Source of the DNA: Amphiura filiformis | Taxonomy: Eukaryota; Echinodermata; Ophiuroidea; Amphilepidida; Amphiuridae | Length of the DNA stretch: 64,000 bases | Reading direction: 5' to 3' | Assembly: GCF_039555335.1 (NCBI RefSeq) | Contig: NC_092640.1 | Coordinates: 29,240,026-29,304,025 of the forward strand | The notes under the pieces: model-generated | The model's input: only the letters and a program-made list of their open reading frames with translations | Told to the model about the DNA's origin: nothing | Databases searched by the model: none | Translations under genes and position numbers: made by a program | In this document: positions 44,701 to 56,700 of the stretch, in pieces | How positions within the stretch are numbered: position 1 is the first letter of the stretch | Layout: each line of letters begins with the position of its first letter

Positions 44701-47700
44701 AAATATCTTCAAAATGCTTCTTCTGCCACAAATTACATAGTACGTTGATGTCACTTACACATATGCATCGGCTATATCCAGTGCCTATAAATTATTCACA
44801 GAATTTGGGTCAAAGGTCATTAAGGGGTCATTTCCGGTCTAAAAGCTAAAAATATTCAAAAATCACTGTTTTTACAAATTACATAGCAGAGTGTTGTCAT
44901 TAGCACACATGCATTGCTACCAACCAGGGTCTTTGGGGTGTGTACAGTTTCGGGGTCAAAGGTCATTAAGGGGTCGCTTCGGTCAAAAACCAAAAATCAT
45001 CAAATATGTTCATTTTTTTTATCTCAAAACGTAACCAGACCAGAGTGATATAAACTTCATATATGCATTAGTGTTACCCGATGTATGCACGGTATTTTTA
45101 TTTTTTGGTCAAAGGTCATTTAGACGTCATTTCGGTTTTAAGCTAAATAACTTCAAGAATTTTTATCTCCATAACTAAGCATAGTAGATTTTTTAAATTT
45201 AAACTGTAACAATGCATTTTCGTGGTGTATATGAGGTTTTTTTTATATTGGGGTCAAAGGTCATTAAGGAGGTCAAAACGTCAAATTTGCAAAAAAAATG
45301 TTTAAAATTACGGAAAAGTAGCTGTATCTCAGCCTATGGAAGACGGATAAAGCCCCTACATGCTACAGCGATGCACCATTAATGGTGTGAGATGTCCATA
45401 AACTTTAAGACTGACATTTCCAGTCCCGGCTAGGTCCAGATCTGTAACCAGATCTAGTTCTTTCTTTCTTCTGGCAACCGCAATCAACTGCATGTAGCAG
45501 CACAACGGATAGACAGATTTCAACCAAAGTTGACCCAAATGACCATTGGGCTAGGCCAAACCTTCCATTTGACTTTGACCTCGCTGTGACCTTTGACCTA
45601 GCTATAATGGTCAAAAATGTGATTTCACAAAAAAATGCTACTCCTTCCACAAATTACATGCAATGATCATGTGACTCATGCATATGAATCAACATGTGGC
45701 AGTGCTTAAAACTTCCTAAAAAGAATTGAGGTCAAAGGTCATTAAGGGGTCATTTCCGGTCAAAATCTGAAAAATTTGTAAAAATATTCAAAAAATCACT
45801 GTCTGTACAAATTACATAGCAGAGAGTCGCCATTAACACACATGCATTGCTATTAGCCAGGGTCTTTAGGATGTCTACAGTTTTGGGGTCAAATGTCATT
45901 AAGGGGTTACTTCCGGTCAAAAACCAAAATTATCAAAAATGTTCAAAACATTTTTATCTCAAAAGATAAACAGACCAGAATAATATAACCATCACACATG
46001 AATCAGTGTTCCCTGATGTATGCATGGTATTTTTATTTTGGGGGTCAAAGGTCATTAAGGGGTCACTTCCTGTTTTTAGCTGAATAACTTCAAGAATTTT
46101 ATCTCAAGAACTAAACATGTTAGAATTTTTTAATTAAAATTGGAACAATGCATTTTGTCGGTGTACACAAGGTTTTTTTTTTCATTGAGGTCAAAGGTCA
46201 TTAAGGGGTCAAAAGGTCAATCAAAATTTTCAAAAATCAAAATCCATGTATAAGTTCGATTAAGCTGAAATTCACCAGGAATATTTCTTATGACCTCCTA
46301 AGCACAATGCAAGAGCAGTTGACCCCATCCGTAACCCAGGGGTCAAGTTATAGGGGTCAAATTGCGGCTTGTATCAGCGTCTGTTGACTCTAGTTACCTG
46401 TTACATCATGTTCCTTTGTGTCGCCTTCTTCTGTTGTGGCCTGGTCTTGTCCTGTTGTGGCCCGGTCTTGTTCTTCTGTTTTGGCCCCGTCTTGTTCTTC
46501 TGTTGTGGCCAAGTCTTGTGCTGTTGTGGCTTGGTCTTGTTCTTCTGTTGTGGCCTGATCTTGTTCTGTTGTGGCTTGGTCTTGTTCTTCTGTTGTGGCC
46601 CGGTCTTGCTCTTTTGTTGTGGCCAGGTCTCGTGGTGATTTTTCCTTATTATCACAAGCGTCCACTCTTTCATTCAGTTCTTCATCAATAGCGTTTTGAC
46701 TTTTGACTTTAGATTTGGCCAGTTTGTTAGCTTTCACTTTCTTGACTTGAATGTCAGAATCTGCATTTGTCTTTTCACTATTATCATGTGCTGATGAGGT
46801 CACTGTATGTTCATTTTCCTTGTCTATTATCTTAATCAAATCTGTTGTACTTTCCACAGCTTTTACAGGTGTGTCAACTTGTGGTGATTTGTTTTGTGCT
46901 GTTGTGGAGGCTTGAACAGGTGGTTTGAAGCCACTCTTCTGTTTTTTAGCACCAAAGGTTGGAACAACCTTAGATGGTGGCTTGAATCCAGATGGCTTGG
47001 CTTTACCTGCTGGGTTTGTGGTAGATTTTGTTGATGACGGTCCTTGTTGTTTGCTTCCCTTCATTTTCTCTGACCGTTTCTCTTTTCCTGGTTGCTCTGA
47101 TTTTTTTCCACTTGTTTCAGGAACTTTTTTCTCTTCTTTTTTCTTTGAAACCTCTCTATCTTCTTTGACTTTCTTTTTTAGGGGCTCTCCTGATTCCGAT
47201 TTAGTTTCATCACCAGTCTCCTCTAGTTTCCGCTTTGGGGATTGTTGCAAGTCATCCACTTTTCCTTCTTTCTTCAACTTCTTTTTTTCTTCTTTAGCTT
47301 TCTTCTTCTCAAGCTTCTTTTCCTGTTTTAACTTCTTCTTTTCCTCCTTTTCGTTTTTCTTTTTCAGTTTTCTTTGCTTCATTTTTCTTCTCCTGATCAT
47401 CTAACTTGGACAGCTTTTCTAGCACCTTCTTTTCTTCTCTCTGCTTAGTCAAATTTTCTTTTCTCTCCAACTTTGCCTGCTCTCTTAATTTATTCTGTTC
47501 TTCCTTTAGTTTTTCCATTTGTTTTTGCTTTTCTGATGTTTGTTGCACCTTTAAAATCTTTTCTTCTTGCATCTTCTCTTTTTCTTGTTCTTTCAATTTC
47601 TTCTTTTCCTCTTTTTCTTTCATTTTCATTTCTTTCTCTGCCTGTTTTTCTAACTTTGCCTGTTCTGTTAATTTCTTCTTTTCCTCTTTTTCTCTCTTCT

Positions 47701-50700
47701 TTTCCTCTTTTTCTCTCTTCTTTTCCTCTTTTTCTCTCATTTTCATTTCTTTCTTTTCCTGTTTTTTGCCTTCTCTCATTTTCTTATCTTCTCCAGTCTT
47801 TGCTCCTGATGTGCAAGCCTTTGATTCATTCAGCTGTTTCCGTTTCCTTCGCTTCGTTCTTCTCTTCGTTTAGCCCTCTCTTCCTTCCTCTTGTGTTTCA
47901 ACCATTTCTTTTCCTTTTTGCTGATCTCCTCATCTAGCATTTTCTCCTTCTTCTTTATGGAGACTGTGGAACGAAAGAGAAGAGAACAATGTAATTTTGC
48001 ACAAAACTATTAAAGATTACATATACATTCCCTCCAACCAAGATGTCATGCATCAGAAAGTACTAAAATACTGAAAGCCACAGGTGGGGCTTTAACTATT
48101 GCCATCAAGCACCAGAGTCTAACACCTTACTCATGTACTAATTGAGCTTATTGGACTGATATAAAACATAACTAGAATGCAATATAACAATGAAACAGTT
48201 CAAACCTAATCATTCAGTTTAATGGTGTGGTCTGGTGGTTAAGGTATTTGACTCTGGTGCAAGAGATCCCTGGTTCAATCCCCGATGGAGGCAAAATTCA
48301 TAATAAATTATCCACTCTCTCACTGTTACTGAATTTGAATTGTGGGGAAGATGTTCAATAATCTATCCAAAAGCAAAGCAAAGTCATAAACATAGGGTGG
48401 GGTCCCAAGGGAGCCCCCTCAAGTCCAACCCTTGCTCTGTGCCCTAATATGAACTGCAGGCAGGCATATGAAGCGAAGGTTCAGCTATTGTCCCTTCCAT
48501 TGCATAACCCCACCTCAAATTCTTTCCTCTGTGAAGCAAATCAAGCCTCAACTGTCCAAGGAGAATCAAAACAAACCTGCAATATGAACTGGCAGTTTCT
48601 ACAGGGTCTATATGAGAAGGTCTGTGTTTGTCCCTGGCCTTACACTGCATACTGCCTCCCTCAGTGAAGGACAATCAATTTGTATAAAATAGGACATGTT
48701 TTTAATCCAAAAAAAATTAGTACTGCACTTTTCTGAAATCAACCATATTATGTCTACATCAGGAGTTGGTCTCAAGATCTTCAATCACTTAATACTTAAC
48801 ACTGTTGACATGATTTACCACAAATGACACCACTTCTAGTGCTTACTTCATTCACAAGAGTTGCTTCATACCGTCACCTTTATCAATGTTTACACTCATG
48901 TTTTGTTGATCTGAGCCCTTAAATCTCTAAATATATATTTACCTTGCGATTGTTGAGAAGATTCATCCAACACTCCTTGTGCTTCATGTAGTAAAGCTTC
49001 AGTCTCATCCAAAATCTCATCAACTGATCTCTGAGAATGGTTACTTGTCTTCAAAAACTTTGTTTCAACAGATTCTAAAAACAAGTAGCAAAATAAATGT
49101 TAGTTATTATTTGATGACAATTTTTGATTTTAACTTTAAGGAATTTTGTGGCTCTTCTATGCATAACTTCTTCAGCCATGATAGTTTATTGCTGGTTGAC
49201 TGACATTTTCCCATGAATTTAGTCACATGATAAGTTGTTGTTCACTATACTATAGGCAAAATATCTAATTCTTGATCATGAGAGCCAACTTAGGTAAGCA
49301 CAGATATTTTGTCAAGCATACTATGCAAAGACCACACGCTTATGGCACAAGCACATGTTTTGAGAATCTACCAATCACAGTCTTTGGTCATGCAATCCTG
49401 TTGTTCCACAAAAAGTATGCAAACACAACAATATGTAGAGGTAAATCCTCTCATGATCAACGGAGTAGGGTAACAACACTTACAGCAGATAGAGGTCTGG
49501 CATTTCGACAAATTCATTTTGGGTAAGTGGCCTTGGTTCACAAAGGGTCATTTTTAGGAAAAGTACTATGCTTGGGATGGATGTCACAAATGCTAATGAC
49601 CCTTAATTGATCACTGTTATGAAACTTAAGTTATTGACAAATCAAGTCACAGTCAAATCAAATCATTCCAATCTAAAAACTTATGTCACTACCATATAGT
49701 TTACAACAAGGTACAATGGTAACATTTGTGATATCCTAAATTCAGTTTAGAAAGTGTTTGCTCCAGGGCCTAGATTTCATCGAGAATCACAGAATCGATT
49801 CTCGTAATGATTCTCGTAAAATTCGGATTGCGATAATCAACTTCTCTCATTGTATCATACAGTAAGTGCAGTGACTATGATGGATTTTGATTCTCGCAAA
49901 CCAAGACAAAATCTAGGCCCAGTTGTTCCTTACCTTGTGAAGCTGAGATTTGAGAGTTTGCATCAACTATGGCTCCTTTGAAGTTTTTACTGAAGCCAAA
50001 TGTCTTGACTCTTTCCTGCAATTGTCAGACAATAGAGTCATATTAATTAGGAAATACTACAACATATTATTTGTAATGTGTCTTTAAGGTTGGTCTGAAC
50101 CCTGGAATTATGGAAACTTTCGGGCCTCATAACTGCTAAATTGTTGGTCTATAAAAGTATACATATTTAGAATGGCAAAGACTTGATAAGTTCATCTGTG
50201 AGGTCAAATTTGGGCCAAAATGCTAGATAAAAATATCTAGGAGCCTTTTTTTCATTTTTTTTAATTTTGACCAACTTCACCAAAAAATTTGCACCAAAAA
50301 TGGTCAAAAAATACTGAATTTTCAAAAAAATCATAAAAAAGCCTGATTTTCGCCCAAATTTCAAATATTTTTGGTGAAGTTGGTCAAAACTTTAAAAAAT
50401 TAAAAAACGGCTCCTAGATATTTGGGCCAAAAATGAGCATTTTGTCCTAAATTTGACCTCACAGATGAACTTATCAAGTCTTTGCCATTCTAAATATGTA
50501 TACTTTTATATACTTCAGACCAACAATTTAGCAGTTATGAGGCCCGAAAGTTTCCATAATTCCAGGGTTCAGACCAACCTTAAATTGATCAAGGTGCAAC
50601 ATGATCGGCATGCAAAAAGATACAAATCAGGAACATTAATATGAATGAGATTTAAGCATTTCTTGAAAACAGCAATAGCTAGGCATGAGGTTGGCCTCTC

Positions 50701-53700
50701 TGATGTCTCTGAGAAAGTTTGTTCCATACAACTGGACCTGCAGCTAGGATTTGTCCCCAAATTATTTTGCTGATGTAGTAGTTGGCCTGGTTGAAGGTTT
50801 GTTTTAAGATTATTGCTCAGATACTGCTGTCCCTTATTGTGAATGCATTTGTAGACATAAATACAGATCTTGAATTAAATTGCGTATCTTCTCTATGACA
50901 ATATATCTGAATCTAATCTTGTCCAAATTATTTGTAAGTGATGGAATCATACGCTTCTCATCTCATCCAGAGTCAAAATATGTTATTTATTATTTTTGTC
51001 TTAAAAATAATAAAATAAATGTTGACATTTATATAGCGCCTTTCACATGTATCAAAGCGCTTTACATTTATTCTGCCGTTGTTATAATATGTCAGCTGCC
51101 ATACAATGCCCAAGGCATGCTCGTACTTTTGGGCGGCGCTCAATGGACAATATCCCTAACAGCTCCCCATTTCACACCTGGGTAGAGAGAGGCAAGTGAG
51201 GTAAAGTGCCTTGTCCAAGTGCACAACATGATGGCACCGCCGGGGCTCGAACTCGGAACGGTCCGATTGCGAGGTAGCGTCCGTACCGTTGTACTTTTGA
51301 GTATCTGGTCTAATGATTCCTTGTACAATTATGTTTCTATCATTTTTATTTCGGCCACATGATCATCATTGAAGTACACATTAATATCGTAGTGTAAGTT
51401 AAATTTCCATCTTGTTCAGATTGGGTGCCATAAGCTTCACGCTCTACATCTTTGCGGCATCCACATCTCTTCACTGTTCTTATTGTGTTTCTATAAGTGA
51501 TACCATTACGTATTCCTTATTGTACATTTGAATTTCCATTTTTTATAACTTTGTTGTGAATTGAGATGAAAACAAAAACTTGGAACTTGAACAGGCAACC
51601 AGTAAGTACTGGTATGGTGAGTGGAGATGGACTGTCACATTTTAAGGCAAAAAGATCAGCTTTACAATTACAGTCTTATGCTGAAGTGACTGAAACAGTC
51701 AAGATCTTTTGCCTTAGCACTATAGAGACAAAGTGAGCAACCACCTAGTGTCCTGCTAATGTGTCTGATCTGATGTTCATAAAATGGTAGTTGACAAATA
51801 GGGCAGACTTCCTGTAGTAATGGTACAGGTAGGAGACAGGGTTGTTGATTTTTTTTAAAGAAATATTAAAAAATCTGATTTTTTTTATTTATTTAAATCA
51901 GATTTTTTAAATTTAAATCAATTTTTTTTTATTCCAAGAACTGCTATACCCCATGATAAAGTCAAAAGAGTGCACTGGAATGCTAGTCATATGCACAATC
52001 TTACCAGCTATTTATAATTTGGTAAAATCATGGAAAAAAAACTTGTTGAATTCTGCACGGTCTAGAAGATGTATTTTAGCAATATATAAAGCGATAACAT
52101 AGAGGTACTTCAAATGTATCCAAAGGTTGTAGAAACATTAGGAATGAAGTACATTTATCAAAAATGGTAAAAAAATGAAAACGTTGATTTCATTTAAATC
52201 AGTGATTTAAAAACAAAAATCACAACCCTGGTAGGAGATATGATGTGAATGTATGCACCACAAGGTTGTCAAGGGCCCCCTTTTATTTACTTACTGGTAT
52301 TGACAAAGACAGTGCTTCTACTGCTCTGGCCTTGGCTTTGTTTATTTGATTGCTGTTACCTTTAGTCAATGCCTGCAACGATATAACAAAAGTGACATTC
52401 ATACATTGTATTTCAGGATTTGTTTTTAAAGTAATCTAATATGAATTCAAAGTTTCATTTCTATCTAATCACATGTTATGTATTGGCATGTAATTCACAT
52501 CTTTAACAAGTGACAGCTGCTGATTTCGCTCTTCAATGAATGCATTTCATAACAAGAGAAGTTATTATTTTCAAATTGACTTGATTTTTCACAACTGAAA
52601 GCAAATTCAACCTCCAATTGTCATACACCAAGTTTAACACTTTACTGCGCTAACTTTAAGTGTTGGGTGGGCGTCACATGAACATATCCCTGAGAAATTT
52701 ACGTACTTGTTATACCACCATGGATGGCTAACCTCCAGCCCTCTGTGGTTTAAATGCAGGCCACAAACCTTTTCTTACAAAAAATAACATGAATTTATAC
52801 AACAAAACTGAATAATTACACTGTATGTGCCCGGGTGTATGTGACCCTCCAAATTGTCTGAACTCTGCAATGTGGCTCTCAAGTCCAAAACGGATGGCTA
52901 AACTATTTACTCTTAGGAAATATATAAGTTTAAGGAAAAGCAGTCATACAAAGCATAATTACCATGTCTAGAGGTGGCTTGTTCTCATCAAATTTTTGTA
53001 CACAGCTCGGATTCAACCAGGCTCTACTGATCTTTTGATCCAAGAACACAACATGGTAATTCACCTGCAAAAAAAATAATTGTATGCATTGGTAGTTAAC
53101 TTCAGACACTTTGTTTGATAATGGAGGGGAAAACTTAGACTAAATCCATCAGTTGTCGACACTGTGCATGTATTTGTGTTATGCTTCGTAGTGATGACTA
53201 AAAAAGTACAATCGTAATGTGACTTTGATTGACAGGCATGAGACTGCACTTCCCTAAAAAAACTGAAAATGCGCATGAAATTGGGCAAAAAGTACCAAAA
53301 AACTGGCTGAAATTAACTAAAGGTGCTGAAACTTTTGACTAAATTCTCATGCCTAATAAATGAAGTTTGATCGTAATTAAAGAGAAAAGCGCCTGTGTAC
53401 AGTTCTAAAAATACATTTTCAATAACAAACCTGGTCTAAAGATCAATTTGGACACAACTGCAGTCTCAATGCAACCAGAATCTGGTTACACTGGTTACAA
53501 AGTCTGCAACTTTTTTAACACATAAGTCAGTGGTGTGAGTGACCACAGATAAAAAAGTCTGAAAAACTCTGATATTTGGAAAGCTTCTATATTTTGTACA
53601 GAGGAAGTGCAGAAAAAGAAATAAAAATCAAATTCAGATTTAATCTGAACTCTCACACCCCTGATAAGTTTACGAATGAGGGGAGCAGTGGTGTACCTCA

Positions 53701-56700
53701 AGATTATTTCACCATGGACCCAGCCATTTTGATTCATCATGTTTGTAATGCTTTGTGCCTATAATGGCAGTCTCCTTATTAATCTTTCATCCTATGTTCG
53801 CTTATTTTATGTGGAAATCATAGTGCAAAATGTGATAATCAGGACGAGCGCATTTTCCAGTCATTTGGCAATTGCACTTGAAATTGGGAATAGCCCATAA
53901 GTTTAACCCTGGTCATCTAACAGCATTTCTGATTGGTTGATAACTTGAAATGCTCATTTCAATTACCAATTATGACTAGGCTTTAAATTATTTTTGGTCA
54001 AACTTGCATTTGCAAATGATCTTATTAATACCCTCCTTGATTGGTTCAAAATTGGGCACAAAATTCATTTTGGCCAATCGGCAGGTAGTTCTCATGGGGT
54101 TAACAACAATGTTTTAAAAAAATGACAAGAGGAGGTACATAGGAGGTTTTACTGACATTTTTAGGGGCCAATGACATCCCGGTGGGTTCAGTCTTCACTG
54201 ACAATGTGTACGCATGATGGTTCCAATTAGGGGTACTTTTCAAGAAATATCCGTGGAATTTTCGAGGACAAAATTGTTTGCGATTGTCCAAATTAGAGGT
54301 GTTTTGGAGCAAAATTGTCCTTGAAATGAAAAATAGGGTGTATTTCTAGGACTTTCGTCCGCGTTTTACCACTGCAGTTTTCGTTATTGTCCTCATTTCC
54401 CTGTGAAATAGGGGGAAATTCAAAAGCATCCTTGAAATGGTAAAAATAGGGGTATTTATTCTGGAAAAATGTCCTCGATTCCTCGTGATAAGGGGGTGAA
54501 ATGAAAATGCGTCCTCAAAATGATAAAAATAGGGGAAGTATTTGGGGACAAATTTTACTTGATTTCGCGCAAAATAGGGGGTAAAATTGCTGCAAATGTC
54601 CTCGATTCCCCGTTAAATAGGGGTCATTTTCAAATCCTGGAACGGTCATACGTCCTACCTTTAAATACAAACTGAACCCACTGGGAATGACACATACAGT
54701 CAGTCTACTCTGAAGTACAAAGTACCGACGCGGATGTACGCATTGTGCCGACTTTGAAGGTACGCATACTTGCAGCAGAGACGCAGCACTACGCACAGTT
54801 TACACGCTGTATACGCGCGCGTTGTCACTTTGTACTTCAGAGAGGACAAACTGTAGGAGGTTTTTTCTGTCCAATGACGATAAGAAACATTGCTGATTAT
54901 TATCTAAAGAAAACAATTTAAAACATTCTGCAGCCAAAATGGCAAATCTAAATCTGAATTTCCACCTCATGGTACCTAACAAAATAAATGTTATAATGGT
55001 ATATGTGTATTCAAACTTGATCAACACAAACATTATGTCATATCTTGTATAGTTTGTAGTGGAATTTTAATGTTGCACAGGTAATACATACTGGCATTCT
55101 GTTGCAGTCATCCAGTTCCACAAAAGTTCCATAATCAGGGTCTTCCTCTACCATTGCTGGCCACCTGAAATCAATCAATCAATCAATCAATCAATGCTGA
55201 ACGCTATCAATAAATAAATTAACAATCTAATGATAGTATCCTACTAAGAAATCGCAACAAGCCTAGCGTTTTTCTATGTTTATCGCATCTATATCTGTCA
55301 CTTAATTGGAAAAGAAATTGCCAATATATCGATCAGATGTCGCTACCATTTCCAAGCGCTACATTGCTACCAGTTGACTAATGTACAAGGCAATAGTCAA
55401 CAGACAGGACTGAATGCTGGTAGCAGTACAATTGCCAATGGCGTATGATCACTAGCAATTTTCTGCCATATGATGCCACTGCTTAGCTATATGGGTTTAA
55501 TAACTAGAGCAATGGATAATTTGTAAAGTTATTGTAATTATAAATAATAGTATCTACTGAAAAGTATTAAAAAAAACATGAAAACAAACAAGCATGAGAG
55601 CAGTGATGCACTTAAAAACTTGAAAGGTTTCGGTACAAAACATGATATATGTGACACGATCTGGTCCATGGGGGCCAAAGGAGGCATTTTTGAAAATTGA
55701 GTTACTGTAATTATAACATTATGCATAAAATAGGCTGTCATTTACTGAAAACACTAAAGGTCTAGCATACATGGTTCTAAAGTTATGAAGTATTTTGATG
55801 TCTACTTTCTTATGTATTTTATTGTTGTTTTACTCCATATTTTCACCTTTATCTAAGTTTCAAATTTGCCACCTTTGGCCCCCCTGGACCAGATCGTGTC
55901 ACATATATGAAATCTGTTCTCAAAGTCACAAATTGAGTGGAAAGTCGGCAAGTCACCAAGGAAGAAAATGAGATATAGTTCATTGTACATGTCAGAAAAC
56001 AAAAGAAATCTTCATTGAAATATTGACTTTATGACCCACATGATTGGGTACCCATGGCAAGTTATTATAATTTTTTTAAATGCTAAATGATCCAGAGAAT
56101 ATGAATCTAGATATTACTCAAACTACAAATTTGCAACTTTCCACTCAGTTTGTGGGAACATGTTTCATATGCCATGTGCTGCTTTGTGTGGTTTTTATCA
56201 ACATTGTTATTGATAAGTGAATATTTTAAGTTTTAGTGTACACATTTCTCGTCAATGGACAATGAAATGAGAACATTTTAATATGAAGTGTTACCCTTGA
56301 ATAATGGATTTTGCTAGTGCTTAAAATTGAACTACTTACTCTGAAAATCTCACCAACTACATCTTTCAGCAATCAATCAAGAAACACCCTGATGGTTAAA
56401 ATTACGTAACTATAAACAACAACTTGATATTCATTAAAAGCGAAACAGTTAATATAAAAGTAAAGGAAATTATATAACTTATATATAACATTACAATACT
56501 TAATTTCTAGAGTTGGGCGACTATCACTTTTTTCCTAGTCGACAGCAAATAGTCGCGACTACGACTATAGTCGCGACTATCTGTGGTTAAAATTGGACTG
56601 AAAAATCGGGTGAAAGATTGGTGGCAATTTAGTATTTATAATGCATGATTACAGGACCCGTGATCGCCGGCATCGCATCACAGTTTGCTACACAAACCAG

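Noticed and set aside
46925-47937. Phe/Ser-rich plus-strand frames up to 159 codons
   Set aside because: Antisense of the Lys/Glu-rich ZCWPW1 exon (AAG/GAA read as CTT/TTC).
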